Shown here in pieces: positions 48,586 through 57,675 of a DNA stretch of 64,000 nucleotides; position 1 is the first letter of the stretch; each line of letters opens with the position of its first letter. The position numbers and the translations under genes were made by a program. Below the pieces are notes generated by a model. The model worked only from the letters and a program-made list of their open reading frames with translations, had not been told where the DNA came from and did no database searches. The DNA is from Rhodobacterales bacterium (GTDB taxonomy: Bacteria > Pseudomonadota > Alphaproteobacteria > Rhodobacterales > Rhodobacteraceae): the NCBI GenBank assembly GCA_002747035.1, contig PDRZ01000022.1:38081-102080 (forward strand), given 5' to 3'.

Positions 48586-48959
48586 CGCGTAGCAGCCCCC
48601 TTAACAAGAGGACTCTTAAGCAAACCGACAGATCCCAAAGGACCAACGTTCCCAGCGCGAAACAGGCTCATAAATTTTTCCGTACAGTGCGTCTTATGTC
48701 TACCTCGCAGTTTAGGGCTGAGTCGAGGGGGTGCTGAGAATAAATGATGTGTTCACTGTTGCTGTGTTAATGTGTGAGTTTGATAAACACCATACGCGCT
48801 GCCGCGCAGGTGAGCGGTTTAAGCATACGGACAATATGGCATCATATCTAAGTTATACAACATAATACTGATTATGCGCATCTCCTTGCCGCAGGGGGCA
48901 CATTCTAAACTGGGTTACGACAAATCCCCTATCTTGCTGAAAAAGCAAGGAGAACGAAC
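48586..48959. other. Gene-free spacer upstream of luxR
   Basis: This 374-bp AT-richer stretch should hold the luxR promoter (minus strand). I see no gene. Near its right end the text GCAGGGGGCACATTC and a CTTGC/GCAAG hairpin (48934-48950) directly precede the IS30-like fragment and may be that element's left end. Confidence 0.35.
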
Positions 48960-49148
48960 ATGGCCAACACAGAGCTGGATCTGCGTGAACGACGCGCAAT
49001 CGAAGACATGCTAAATGCGAAAGTGCCGGTACCCTCGCAGCGCCACCACCCAAAACCTCCGGAAACTCGGCAAACTCAAGCCGATGGTGCCCGCCGCAGG
49101 CTAAGAGTGATGACCAGTACCGGACATCCCAAAAAACCAATGGAGTAA
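48960..49148 (+). pseudogene. IS30-type transposase N-terminal scrap
   Basis: The frame opens with MANTELDLRERRAIEDMLNA followed by KVPV, which matches the N-terminal helix-turn-helix region of IS30-family transposases. After about 24 residues the similarity stops abruptly, and the remaining 38 codons (rich in Pro, Arg, His) look out of frame or foreign. It follows a good ribosome site (AAGGAG). I interpret it as a deletion remnant; no catalytic domain remains. Nothing further is recognisable up to the lepA end at 49313. Confidence 0.45.
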
Positions 49149-49312
49149 CCTGCACTCCACCGGCAAAACCAACGACTTTTTCAACACAATCAGCTCAGAG
49201 CAGCCATTCGCCGCGCGTCAATAGAACGTCCGGTATTCGAATTGTGAGAAATTTTGGCAGGTTCTTGAGTCTCAGAAAATCAAAACCCTCAGCTACCGAA
49301 ATTCCGGGTGGC

Positions 49313-51112
49313 TCAGTTATCCATTTTAAGCGCAGAGATGAATGCTTCCTGCGGAATGTCCACCTTGCCGAACTGACGCATTTTCTTTTTACCCGCTTTC
49401 TGCTTCTCAAGCAGTTTCTTCTTGCGCGTTGCGTCGCCACCGTAACATTTCGCGGTCACGTCCTTGCGCATGGCCGACAGGGTTTCGCGTGCAATCACCT
49501 TGCCGCCAATCGCGGCCTGGATCGGAATCTTGAACATGTGGCGCGGGATCAGATCCTTGAGCTTTTCAACCATCGCCCTGCCCCGCATCTCGGCGCGATC
49601 CCGATGCACCATGGTCGACAGCGCATCGACGGGTTCGTCATTTACAAGGATCGACATTTTGACAAGATTGTCTTCGCGATACCCGGTCATCTGGTAATCA
49701 AAGCTGGCATAGCCCTTGGTGACCGATTTCAACCGGTCATAGAAATCGAACACCACCTCGTTCAGCGGCAGATCATAGACCACCATGGCCCGGGTCCCGG
49801 CATAGGTCAGGTCTTCCTGAATCCCGCGCCGGTCCTGGCACAGCTTCAACACATCGCCCAGGTATTCGTCGGGCACCAGGATGGTCGCCTTGATCCGCGG
49901 TTCTTCCAGGTGATCGATTGTGCTGGGGTCCGGCATGTCGGCGGGGTTGTGCAATTCGAAATGCGTCCCGTCCTTCATGTAAATGTGGTAAATCACCGAC
50001 GGTGCCGTGGTGATCAGGTCGATGTTATACTCCCGTTCGATCCGGTCGCGGATCACCTCAAGGTGCAAAAGGCCAAGGAACCCACAGCGGAAGCCAAAAC
50101 CAAGCGCAGCCGAGGTTTCCATCTCGAAACTGAAGGACGCATCGTTCAACGCCAGCTTTTCAATGGCATCGCGCAGGTCTTCGAACTCGGCGCTGTCCAC
50201 CGGGAACAGGCCACAGAACACCACGGGTTGGGCGGGTTTAAAGCCCGGAAGCGGCGCGTCGCTGCCCTTTTTGTCATGGGTGATCGTGTCCCCGACCCGG
50301 GTGTCGCGTACCTGTTTGATGCTCGCCGTGATGAATCCGATCTCACCGGGGCCAAGCTCGTCCACCGCTTCCATTTCCGGGCGGAACACACCAATCCGGT
50401 CGATCAGGTGAATCGAGCCATTCGACATCATCTTGACCCGCTCGCCCTTCTTCATCACCCCATCCATGACGCGGACAAGGACGATGACCCCAAGGTAGGA
50501 ATCATACCAGCTGTCCACCAGCATCGCCTTCAAAGGCGCATCACGGTCGCCCTTGGGCGCAGGCAGTTCGTTGACAATCGCCTCAAGCGTTTCCTTGATC
50601 CCGACCCCGGTTTTCGCGCTGACCTGAATGGCACCGGAGGCGTCGATCCCGATCACATCCTCGATCTGCTCCGCCACCCGGTCGCAATCGCTGGCCGGCA
50701 GGTCGATCTTGTTCAGCACGGGTACAATTTCATGATCCGCTTCAATCGCCTGGTACACGTTGGCCAGTGTCTGCGCCTCTACGCCCTGCGTGCTGTCCAC
50801 CACCAACAGGCTGCCTTCGACCGCGCGCATGGAGCGGCTGACCTCATAGGCAAAGTCCACGTGGCCGGGCGTGTCGATCAGGTTGAGCACATAATCCTCG
50901 CCATTCTGCGCGGTATATTCGATCCGCACGGTGTTGGCCTTGATGGTAATCCCGCGTTCGCGCTCGATATCCATACTGTCCAGAAGCTGCTCTTTCATAT
51001 CGCGATCGGCAACCGTGTTGGTCTCCTGGATCAAACGATCAGCAAGCGTGGATTTCCCGTGGTCGATATGCGCCACGATCGAAAAATTTCGGATATGAGA
51101 GAGGTCTGTCAT
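49313..51112 (-). CDS. lepA: Elongation factor 4 (LepA)
   Basis: A 599-residue ribosomal GTPase that back-translocates or helps assemble ribosomes. G1 is [15 protein letters not shown]3 DTPGHVDF, G4 NKIDLPASD. The LepA-specific C-terminal domain ends [20 protein letters not shown] and [14 protein letters not shown]. The ATG at 51112 starts [13 protein letters not shown], the usual N-terminus. It stands alone on the minus strand, divergent from gap. Confidence 0.96.
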   Translation of the reverse strand: MTDLSHIRNFSIVAHIDHGKSTLADRLIQETNTVADRDMKEQLLDSMDIERERGITIKANTVRIEYTAQNGEDYVLNLIDTPGHVDFAYEVSRSMRAVEGSLLVVDSTQGVEAQTLANVYQAIEADHEIVPVLNKIDLPASDCDRVAEQIEDVIGIDASGAIQVSAKTGVGIKETLEAIVNELPAPKGDRDAPLKAMLVDSWYDSYLGVIVLVRVMDGVMKKGERVKMMSNGSIHLIDRIGVFRPEMEAVDELGPGEIGFITASIKQVRDTRVGDTITHDKKGSDAPLPGFKPAQPVVFCGLFPVDSAEFEDLRDAIEKLALNDASFSFEMETSAALGFGFRCGFLGLLHLEVIRDRIEREYNIDLITTAPSVIYHIYMKDGTHFELHNPADMPDPSTIDHLEEPRIKATILVPDEYLGDVLKLCQDRRGIQEDLTYAGTRAMVVYDLPLNEVVFDFYDRLKSVTKGYASFDYQMTGYREDNLVKMSILVNDEPVDALSTMVHRDRAEMRGRAMVEKLKDLIPRHMFKIPIQAAIGGKVIARETLSAMRKDVTAKCYGGDATRKKKLLEKQKAGKKKMRQFGKVDIPQEAFISALKMDN

Positions 51113-51754
51113 GAAGGGGGATATGAAGTGGTTTTGGGGGCTGGTCAAGGTTGATATGTTCGCCCCCGTATCAGGCAAAGGCTGATATCCGATGGTTTCA
51201 AAGCCGACAAATTCCGAAGACGTGGCCTGGACGCCGAGCATCTCTCAAACAGCCGTTTGGCAAACCATCTTATCGCCTATTTCGCTGCGCGTGTTCAAAT
51301 GATCTGCTTGAAGCAACGGTTCTCGACACAGAAGCTGCGACAGAGCATTTCGATCAAGAGTTGTTTTCCACTCGGCTTTGGCGTCAAACGTCAGAGGAAA
51401 ACATGAACGCATCTGTTCCATCTGAGTATTGCAAAGCGAGTAATCCTCCTGAAAACCACTGGACTACCGTCCGGGCGGCACGCTTCCCCTACCCTTCCCT
51501 CATGATTTCGAACAAGCCGGGCGCGGTCCTTTCGCATCGTTATAATCAAAGCAAAGCAGCAAGGCCAAACATGCAAACGGCCCGTCACTGTCTGGCCTGT
51601 GACTGTCTGCTGCGCGATGTTAGCGCAACCTGCGCCAAACCACGCCGCTGTTAACGCCAACACATTGAAAAACCGTGCCTTGCCCCCTTTCGACCCTGCG
51701 TCATCCGCTCTATAGCTGCGCATGAATTTGAGACGGTTCCAAGGAGCACACCAC
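51113..51754. other. 642-bp gene-free region between lepA and gap
   Basis: A plus-strand open frame of 167 codons (51151-51654) has no family resemblance and atypical composition, so I do not call it. The region must hold the divergent lepA and gap promoters; a TATAAT occurs at about 51544-51549 and a TATAGC at about 51711, but neither has a convincing -35. A small direct repeat (GTCTGGCCTGTGACTGTCTG) lies near 51589. Confidence 0.35.
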
Positions 51755-52753
51755 ATGACCATCAAAGTTGGCATCAACGGATTTGGCCGAATCGGCCGTT
51801 GCACCCTGTCCCATATCGCGGCTTCCGGGCGTGATGATATTCAGGTGGTCAAGGTAAACGCCACCGGCCCGCTGGAAACCGCCGCACACCTGATCAAATA
51901 TGACAGTGTGCATGGCCGTTTCCCCAACGAGGTCAAGATTGGCGATGGCACGATGGATCTGGGCGCGGGCGCGATGCAGATGTTCTCGACCTATGACATG
52001 AATGAACTGGACTGGTCCGGCGTGGATGTGGTTCTGGAATGTACCGGCAAATTCAACGACGGGGAAAAGGCCAAGGCCCATCTTGAGCGTGGCGCGAAAA
52101 AGGTTCTGTTGTCGGCACCCGGTAAAAACGTCGATAAAACAATTGTTTATGGTGTAAACCATGACAAGCTGGACGCGGGCGACACGATGATCTCTAACGG
52201 GTCCTGCACCACCAACTGTCTGGCCCCCGTGGCCAAGGCGTTGAATGATGCGGTGGGGATCGAAAGCGGTATCATGACCACGATCCACGCCTATACCGGC
52301 GACCAGCCGACGCTGGACCGTCGTCACAAGGATCTCTACCGCGCCCGCGCGGCAGCGATGTCGATGATCCCGACCTCGACCGGCGCGGCCAAGGCATTGG
52401 GTGAAGTGCTGCCGGAACTCTCGGGCAAGCTGGACGGGTCTGCGATCCGCGTGCCCACCCCGAACGTGTCGGCCGTGGACCTGACCTTTGCCGCGTCCAA
52501 GGACGTGACCGTGGATGACATCAATGAAATCATGGCTGCCGCGGCCGCTGGCCCGATGAAGGGTGTTCTGGGCTATGAAGAGGCACCGCTGGTCTCGACC
52601 GACTTCAACCATACCGAGGAAAGCTCGATCTTTGCCCCGGCCCAGACCAAGGTGATAGGCAACCGTCTGGTGCGTGTCCTGGCGTGGTATGACAACGAAT
52701 GGGGCTTCTCCTGCCGCATGGCCGACGTGGCCGTGTTGATGGGCAAAATCTGA
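51755..52753 (+). CDS. gap: Glyceraldehyde-3-phosphate dehydrogenase
   Basis: A 332-residue NAD-dependent glycolytic/gluconeogenic enzyme. It has an N-terminal Rossmann fold INGFGRIGRCTLSHI, the active site SNGSCTTNCLAPVAKAL with catalytic Cys151, the IHAYTGDQPTLD loop, and WYDNEWGFSCRM at the C-terminus. The start ATG 51755 follows AAGGAG at good distance. A 47-codon membrane-peptide gene follows after 77 bp. Confidence 0.96.
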   Translation: MTIKVGINGFGRIGRCTLSHIAASGRDDIQVVKVNATGPLETAAHLIKYDSVHGRFPNEVKIGDGTMDLGAGAMQMFSTYDMNELDWSGVDVVLECTGKFNDGEKAKAHLERGAKKVLLSAPGKNVDKTIVYGVNHDKLDAGDTMISNGSCTTNCLAPVAKALNDAVGIESGIMTTIHAYTGDQPTLDRRHKDLYRARAAAMSMIPTSTGAAKALGEVLPELSGKLDGSAIRVPTPNVSAVDLTFAASKDVTVDDINEIMAAAAAGPMKGVLGYEEAPLVSTDFNHTEESSIFAPAQTKVIGNRLVRVLAWYDNEWGFSCRMADVAVLMGKI

Positions 52754-52830
52754 ACCCTTTTTGACAGGTTGTGATTTTCGGCTCCGTGGTGCAAACTGCG
52801 GGGCCGGACTGCATTTGAAAGAGCGCCAAC

Positions 52831-52974
52831 ATGACCGACAAGATCGCCCTTGGGCTTGGCCTTGTGATCCTGAGCCTGTTAGGGCTGGATTATTTCATGG
52901 CAGACAGCGCGAATCTTCTTTTCGTGCTCAAAAAGATGACAGATCTGATCGAATACATCGCCTTCTGGCGTTAA
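52831..52974 (+). CDS. Small single-span membrane protein downstream of gap
   Basis: A 47-residue frame: MTDKIALGLGLVILSLLGLD, a hydrophobic helix at about 5-21, then a short amphipathic tail with LFVLKKMTDLIEYIAFWR. GAAAGAGCG lies upstream of the ATG. The length, membrane helix and position support a real small gene; I know no function. Its TAA stop doubles as the first bases of a palindromic repeat copy, exactly as at tsf. Similar short proteins after gap may occur in related genomes, which a search could show. Confidence 0.62.
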   Translation: MTDKIALGLGLVILSLLGLDYFMADSANLLFVLKKMTDLIEYIAFWR

Positions 52975-53085
52975 AGCGTTTCCGCATTACGTTGACTCAG
53001 CGTGATGTGAAAACGCCGCGCAACATATCAAAAGTGTGGGCGTTTCCAGCTATTGCTGTGATCCAATAGAACCGGAAACGCTTTA
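52972..53085. repeat. Full-length palindromic repeat starting in a stop codon
   Basis: A 114-bp copy from TAAAGCGTTTCCGCATTACG to CCGGAAACGCTTTA, same orientation as that at 16556. It starts at the TAA of the 47-codon gene and lies between it and coaD, which is convergent. Confidence 0.78.
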
Positions 53086-53123
53086 ATGTATCACATCAAG
53101 GTTGCCATCTTAACATGTTGATT

Positions 53124-53621
53124 TTAAGACTTTTCAAGCTTTTTCATCAACAGGGAATGCACATCCCCGGGAACAAATTTGCTGACATCTCCGTCCAGCC
53201 GCGCAATCTCTTTGACCAACTTGGACGCAATCGCCTGATGACGCAGATCGGCCATCAGGAACACGGTTTCGACGCTGGCATCCAATGCCCGGTTCATCCC
53301 GACCATCTGGTATTCATATTCGAAATCCGCCACCGCGCGCAGGCCGCGGATGATGATCTGTGCGCCAACATCATGGGCGCAGTGGATCAACAGGTTTTCA
53401 AACGGATGCGCGACAATTTCGGTGCCGGTTTCTTTTGACAACGCGGCGCATTCGGCCTCGATCATCGCAACCCGTTCGTCCAATGAAAACAACGGCCCCT
53501 TGTCGCGGTTGATCGCCACGCCAATGACCAGCCGGTCAACAAGCGCCGCCGCACGACGGATGATATCGACATGCCCAAGGGTGATCGGGTCAAACGTACC
53601 GGGATAAAGGCCAACGCGCAT
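53124..53621 (-). CDS. coaD: Phosphopantetheine adenylyltransferase
   Basis: A 165-residue nucleotidyltransferase making dephospho-CoA from ATP and 4'-phosphopantetheine. It starts MRVGLYPGTFDPITLGH with the catalytic TxGH-type His18, and has the second ATP-binding IIIRGLRAVADFEYE and the LMADLRHQAIASKLVKEIA C-terminal block (ISSS-like position). GGAGG lies just upstream of the ATG. It stands as a single gene upstream of a convergent repeat copy. Confidence 0.95.
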   Translation of the reverse strand: MRVGLYPGTFDPITLGHVDIIRRAAALVDRLVIGVAINRDKGPLFSLDERVAMIEAECAALSKETGTEIVAHPFENLLIHCAHDVGAQIIIRGLRAVADFEYEYQMVGMNRALDASVETVFLMADLRHQAIASKLVKEIARLDGDVSKFVPGDVHSLLMKKLEKS

Positions 53622-53731
53622 CGGGAACCTCCGCTAAATTGCTGCAAGCGCACAATATTCTTACGCCGCATTGCAGTATCGCGCAACAAAACGCAAGTCC
53701 CGATGCCTGCGACAAAAAGAGTGACGGGGCG

Positions 53732-54166
53732 TCAATGCCCCATAATCATCCCTTCAAGCGCGTCTTTTTCCATGGCCAGCTCTTTCAACCGCGCCGAAAC
53801 CACGTCGCCGATCGTGACGATCCCGACCAGCTTGTCCCCCTCGATCACCGGCATGTGGCGGAACCGGCCATTGGTCATGCGCTCCAGAACCGTATCGGCA
53901 TTTTCCGACTTGGCACAACAGACCGGGTTGCGGGTCATCATTTCATCGACCGTTTCCTGCAAACACACCGCCCCGCGCACGGCCAGCGACCGCACGATAT
54001 CGCGCTCGGAAATGATGCCGATACAGTTTTCACCGTCATCTGAAACGATCAGGCCACCGATGCGGCGCTCTGCCAGAGTCTGCGCCGCATCCGCAACCGA
54101 CGTACCCGGTTTCACGGTAATCACCCCGTGATCGCCTTTGGATTTCAGGATCTGGTGTACGAGCAT
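53732..54166 (-). CDS. Two-CBS-domain protein
   Basis: A 144-residue protein consisting of two tandem CBS motifs (about 10-65: VKPGTSVADAAQTLAERRIGG; and 75-130: MTRNPVCCAKSENADTVLERM, FRHMPVIEGDKLVGIVTIGDVV cited in part). CBS pairs bind adenine nucleotides or SAM and often serve as energy sensors. There is no attached effector domain and no obvious partner gene nearby. The ATG follows GGAGGGATAGCC. Confidence 0.85.
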   Translation of the reverse strand: MLVHQILKSKGDHGVITVKPGTSVADAAQTLAERRIGGLIVSDDGENCIGIISERDIVRSLAVRGAVCLQETVDEMMTRNPVCCAKSENADTVLERMTNGRFRHMPVIEGDKLVGIVTIGDVVSARLKELAMEKDALEGMIMGH

Positions 54167-54225
54167 TGGCTATCCCTCCGAATTTGCGAGCCTTTCCAAC
54201 ACCGTCCCCCGGAAGGCGCGGGCTG

Positions 54226-55122
54226 TCAAGTCAGCCGTTCCAACCGCGCCACCTCGCGCCGCACCCCATCCGCCAACAGCGCGGCAAACCGGTTCAGACG
54301 TTCCAGCCGCCGGTCGTCCTCATGGCGGACAAGGTAAAAGGCCCGGGTGAGCGAAAACGCGTCTGTCAAAATCTTGCGCACGCCGGTCACAGCAGGCAGT
54401 GCGAAATCATGCACAACGCCAACCCCGCCCCCCGAACGGATCCAGTTCAGCTGAACCGATACCGAATTGCTGGCCAGCCCCACCCTGTCAAACCCGTGCC
54501 CGCGCAGGTAATCCAGTTCCTTGTCGAAAATCATGTCGGGGATATAGCCGACGATCCGGTGGTCGCGCAGGTCCGACATGCGGTTGATTGGTCCGTGTTT
54601 GCGCAGGTAGTCGGTACTGGCGGCCAGATGCAGTCTGTAATCAGAAAGCTTGCTGACCAACAGCCGCCCGGCCTCGGGGCGGCTGACCGTGATCGCCATA
54701 TCCGCCTCGCGTTTGGACAGGTTGAAGATCCGCGGCAAGGCAACAATCTGAATTTCCAGCTCGGGGTTTTGGGCCACGATCTCATTACAAACCTGGGGCA
54801 ACAGGAAATTGGCGCTGCCATCCGGCGCGCCCAGCCGGATCTGCCCGGACAACGCACCGCCCTGCCCCGCCATGTCCTCGCTGGCCGATTGCATCACCTG
54901 CTCGGCGCGCAGCGCGTGGGCCATCAACCGCTGTCCTTCCGGGGTCAGAATATACCCCGTGGGGGATTTCGAAAACAGCGGCACCTCCAACGCGCGCTCC
55001 AACCGCGCCACGCGCCGCCCCACTGTGGCCGGGTCCACCTTCAACAACTTCCCCGCGCCCGACAGGCTTTCCACCCGGGCCACGGCCAAAAAGACTTTCA
55101 GATCATCCCATTGCGGGTCCAC
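54226..55122 (-). CDS. LysR-family transcriptional regulator, likely controlling mmsA
   Basis: A 298-residue regulator with an N-terminal winged helix-turn-helix (about 3-62: DDLKVFLAVARVESLSGAGKLLKVDPATVGRRVARLE, shown for its pattern in two halves) and a LysR substrate domain. GTG 55122 is the start, preceded by AGAGGTG. It is divergent from mmsA, with 106 bp between them, the classic LysR arrangement. That it senses a valine or inositol catabolite is inference. The helix-turn-helix and GRRVARLERALEVPLF text are standard. Confidence 0.87.
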   Translation of the reverse strand: MDPQWDDLKVFLAVARVESLSGAGKLLKVDPATVGRRVARLERALEVPLFSKSPTGYILTPEGQRLMAHALRAEQVMQSASEDMAGQGGALSGQIRLGAPDGSANFLLPQVCNEIVAQNPELEIQIVALPRIFNLSKREADMAITVSRPEAGRLLVSKLSDYRLHLAASTDYLRKHGPINRMSDLRDHRIVGYIPDMIFDKELDYLRGHGFDRVGLASNSVSVQLNWIRSGGGVGVVHDFALPAVTGVRKILTDAFSLTRAFYLVRHEDDRRLERLNRFAALLADGVRREVARLERLT

Positions 55123-55133
55123 ACGCCCACCTC

Positions 55134-55147
55134 TTGCATTATTGCAA
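55134..55147. promoter_or_regulatory. LysR-type palindrome in the lysR-mmsA spacer
   Basis: TTGCA-TTAT-TGCAA is a 5-bp perfect dyad 12 bp upstream of the lysR start codon, containing the T-N11-A core of LysR sites. A looser related half site lies near 55160-55190 (CTTGCG ... TTGCAAG). Confidence 0.45.
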
Positions 55148-55228
55148 AACCTCTTTTGGTAACTTGCGCCTTTTCCGGGGAAAATTGCAAGCCTATCCTA
55201 TACGGGATATTCAGGAGGAGTATGTCCC

Positions 55229-56728
55229 ATGCAAGAATTGACCCATTACATCAACGGCGAACACGTCAAAGGCACGTCCGGCCGGTTTTCCGATGTCATG
55301 AATCCGGCCACAGGCGAGGTTCAGGGCAAATGCCCGCTGGCAAGCACCGCAGAACTGGAACAGGCCGTGGCTGTGGCCCAGGCCGCGCAACCCGCATGGG
55401 CCGCAACCAACCCGCAACGCCGCGCCCGCGTGCTGATGAAGCTGGTCGACCTGTTGAACCGCGACATGGACAAACTGGCCGAGGCGCTGAGCCGCGAACA
55501 CGGCAAAACACTGCCCGACGCCGCCGGTGACGTGCAGCGGGGCTTGGAAGTGGTAGAATACTGCATTGGCGCACCGCAGATGTTGAAAGGTGAATTCACC
55601 GACTCCGCCGGACCCGGCATCGACATGTATTCCATGCGTCAACCGCTGGGTGTCACTGCGGGCATCACCCCGTTCAACTTCCCGGCCATGATCCCCATGT
55701 GGATGTTTGCCCCGGCCATCGCCTGTGGCAACGCCTTCATCCTGAAACCGTCCGAGCGTGCCCCCTCGGTACCCTTGATGCTGGCCGAACTGGCCGAAGA
55801 AGCGGGCCTGCCCAAAGGCATCCTTCAGGTGGTGAATGGCGACAAGGAAGCGGTGGACGCGATCCTGCACAATGACGTGATCCAATCGGTCGGCTTTGTC
55901 GGCTCGACCCCGATTGCCGAATACATCTATGGCACCGGCTGTGCCAACGGCAAGCGCGTGCAGTGTTTCGGTGGTGCCAAAAACCACATGATCATCATGC
56001 CCGACGCCGATCTGGATCAGGCGGCGGATGCTCTGGTTGGTGCGGGCTTTGGTGCCGCCGGCGAACGCTGCATGGCGATTTCGGTGGCCGTTCCGGTGGG
56101 TGACGAAACCGCCGACCGGTTGATTGAAAAACTGGTGCCGCGCATCGAAAAGCTCAAGGTTGGCCCCTATACAGGCGGCAATGATGTGGATTACGGCCCC
56201 GTCGTCACCGCCGCTGCCAAGGCCAATATTGAACGGCTCGTGCAGTCCGGCGTGGATCAGGGGGCGAAACTGGTTGTCGATGGCCGTGGCTTTGCCTTGC
56301 AAGGCTACGAGAACGGCTTCTTCGTCGGTCCCCACCTGTTTGACAACGTCACCACCGATATGGACATCTACAAAACCGAAATCTTCGGTCCGGTGCTCAG
56401 CACCGTGCGCGCCAAAACCTATGAAGAGGCTCTGGCCTATGCCATGGACCACGAATACGGCAACGGCACCGCGATCTTTACCCGCGATGGCGACACCGCA
56501 CGGGACTTTGCCAACCGGGTCAACATCGGCATGATTGGCATCAATGTGCCGATCCCGGTTCCGTTGGCCTATCACACCTTTGGCGGCTGGAAGAAATCGG
56601 CCTTTGGCGACCTGAATCAACACGGGCCCGATGCGTTCAAATTCTATACGCGCACCAAAACCATCACTTCGCGCTGGCCTTCGGGTATCCGCGAAGGCGG
56701 CGAGTTCAACTTCAAGCCGATGGATTGA
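55229..56728 (+). CDS. mmsA: Methylmalonate-semialdehyde dehydrogenase (CoA-acylating)
   Basis: A 499-residue aldehyde dehydrogenase that converts methylmalonate semialdehyde to propionyl-CoA in valine (and thymine/inositol) catabolism. It has the NAD-binding ITPFNFPAMIPMWMF, GFVGSTPIAEYIY, and the catalytic Cys281 in GAAGERCMAISVAV, a context distinctive for the CoA-dependent subfamily. The start ATG follows AGGAGGAG. The other lower valine-pathway genes lie 2.3 kb downstream, past two unrelated genes. Confidence 0.94.
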   Translation: MQELTHYINGEHVKGTSGRFSDVMNPATGEVQGKCPLASTAELEQAVAVAQAAQPAWAATNPQRRARVLMKLVDLLNRDMDKLAEALSREHGKTLPDAAGDVQRGLEVVEYCIGAPQMLKGEFTDSAGPGIDMYSMRQPLGVTAGITPFNFPAMIPMWMFAPAIACGNAFILKPSERAPSVPLMLAELAEEAGLPKGILQVVNGDKEAVDAILHNDVIQSVGFVGSTPIAEYIYGTGCANGKRVQCFGGAKNHMIIMPDADLDQAADALVGAGFGAAGERCMAISVAVPVGDETADRLIEKLVPRIEKLKVGPYTGGNDVDYGPVVTAAAKANIERLVQSGVDQGAKLVVDGRGFALQGYENGFFVGPHLFDNVTTDMDIYKTEIFGPVLSTVRAKTYEEALAYAMDHEYGNGTAIFTRDGDTARDFANRVNIGMIGINVPIPVPLAYHTFGGWKKSAFGDLNQHGPDAFKFYTRTKTITSRWPSGIREGGEFNFKPMD

Positions 56729-56761
56729 TCCCGGGTTTGACCTGAGGTGACATAACGTTTT

Positions 56762-56793
56762 AATGCGCGGGGTTATGCCCCGCGCATTTGTTT
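56762..56793 (+). terminator. Intrinsic terminator of mmsA
   Basis: AATGCGCGGGG, loop TTATG, CCCCGCGCATT: a perfect 11-bp stem, followed by TGTTTATT. It starts 34 bases after the mmsA stop. Confidence 0.8.
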
Positions 56794-56900
56794 ATTGCCA
56801 TGCCGGTGGGGTTCTCAAAACGGACATGCGGGCCAATGAAGGAAAATAATGGCCCATCACATAGCCATCCCGCGCCATCGCGCCGGACGGAAAAGCGGCC

Positions 56901-57037
56901 TAAAACGTTTCCAGTTAAAGCGTCCTGCCAGAAAACCTGAACCACGGTTTTCTGGCAGGACGCGCGAAATACATAAATGTCGCGCTGCGTTCGCTCTTTT
57001 CCCTGTCTCAGGTTAAAGATCGAACCCTAACCGCTTT
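56901..57037. repeat. Nested repeat: family-2 palindromic element inside a family-1 fragment
   Basis: TAAAACGTTTCCAGTTA (56901-56917) matches the left end of the family-1 repeat and is cut off at its TTA by a different element (56916-57037). That element begins TAAAGCGTCCTGCCAG, has a 17-bp stem hairpin CGTCCTGCCAGAAAACC/GGTTTTCTGGCAGGACG, and continues with a text shared with the inverted copy at 63787-63901. Its far end is degraded near 57037. The right part of the family-1 copy is missing. The remaining spacer 56794-56900 shows nothing. Confidence 0.65.
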
Positions 57038-57049
57038 GCGGGTTGCCCC

Positions 57050-57496
57050 TTACCATGCCAGGGTCTGCATACCGTCGCGGAACAACCAGCTTTCAACCAA
57101 CTCCCAATTGCCCATCTTGATCCCGTCGATGTAATCGGTCTTGCTCAACCCGGCCGCCTTGGTACAGGCACCGCACATGATCACGGTGCCGCCATCGGCC
57201 ATGAACGCTTTCAACATGTCCTGGATGCTGGTCCCGTCCTTGGCCATCAGCCCATGCACATGGCTGGCGCGTTTCTTATCGGCAAGATACACCGCGCGCA
57301 CGTTCAGCCAGATCGCGGTATCATGCCCGTTTTTCAACGACTTTTGATGGGCAAACATGATCGCCTTGGCCGCGGACCAGGTGTCATCGGTGGTCAGGTT
57401 CACGAACAGGCCGCGCTTGTCGTCATCGGCCCTTGCGGCAAGCGGCGTGATCACCAGAGCCAGAGCCAGCAGGATCGGTTTTATCAGAGTTTTCAT
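57050..57496 (-). CDS. Secreted DsrE-family protein
   Basis: A 148-residue protein with a cleavable signal peptide (about 1-23, ending PLAARA), so periplasmic. The mature part is a DsrE/TusD-like fold ([20 protein letters not shown] near 34; [19 protein letters not shown] near 110) with two Cys (VIMCGAC) that may carry sulfur or metals. The ATG 57496 with GAGGAA upstream is preferred over an ATG 15 bases earlier. The substrate is unknown; the family usually handles sulfane sulfur. Confidence 0.8.
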   Translation of the reverse strand: MKTLIKPILLALALVITPLAARADDDKRGLFVNLTTDDTWSAAKAIMFAHQKSLKNGHDTAIWLNVRAVYLADKKRASHVHGLMAKDGTSIQDMLKAFMADGGTVIMCGACTKAAGLSKTDYIDGIKMGNWELVESWLFRDGMQTLAW

Positions 57497-57590
57497 ATCT
57501 CGGTTCCTCATGTCAATCGCGCGCGGTCCCTCGTATTCCTATTCCGAAACGTTGCGCAAGCCCAAACCTTTCAGTGCGGGCCAGTGCGGG

Positions 57591-57647
57591 AAGGTTAACT
57601 GGCGCGGGGCGAACGCACTTGCCATTTTTCCGCCCGCCGTTAACCTT
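57591..57647. promoter_or_regulatory. Long inverted repeat before the ybdK-like gene
   Basis: AAGGTTAAC (57591-57599) pairs with GTTAACCTT (57639-57647), with GGCG/CGCC-type pairing continuing the stem inward. It ends 28 bp before the start of the ligase gene at 57676. It could be an operator or a leader hairpin. Confidence 0.35.
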
Positions 57648-57675
57648 GAATCATAGCACAGCGTGGGAGGGCGCA

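Noticed and set aside
51151-51654. 167-codon plus-strand frame between lepA and gap
   Set aside because: No domain, odd composition, and no ribosome site; treated as spacer.
54166-55530. Plus-strand frame of 454 codons over lysR and the mmsA start
   Set aside because: It is antisense to a LysR gene with clear motifs, has no family resemblance and crosses into mmsA; a GC-rich shadow frame.
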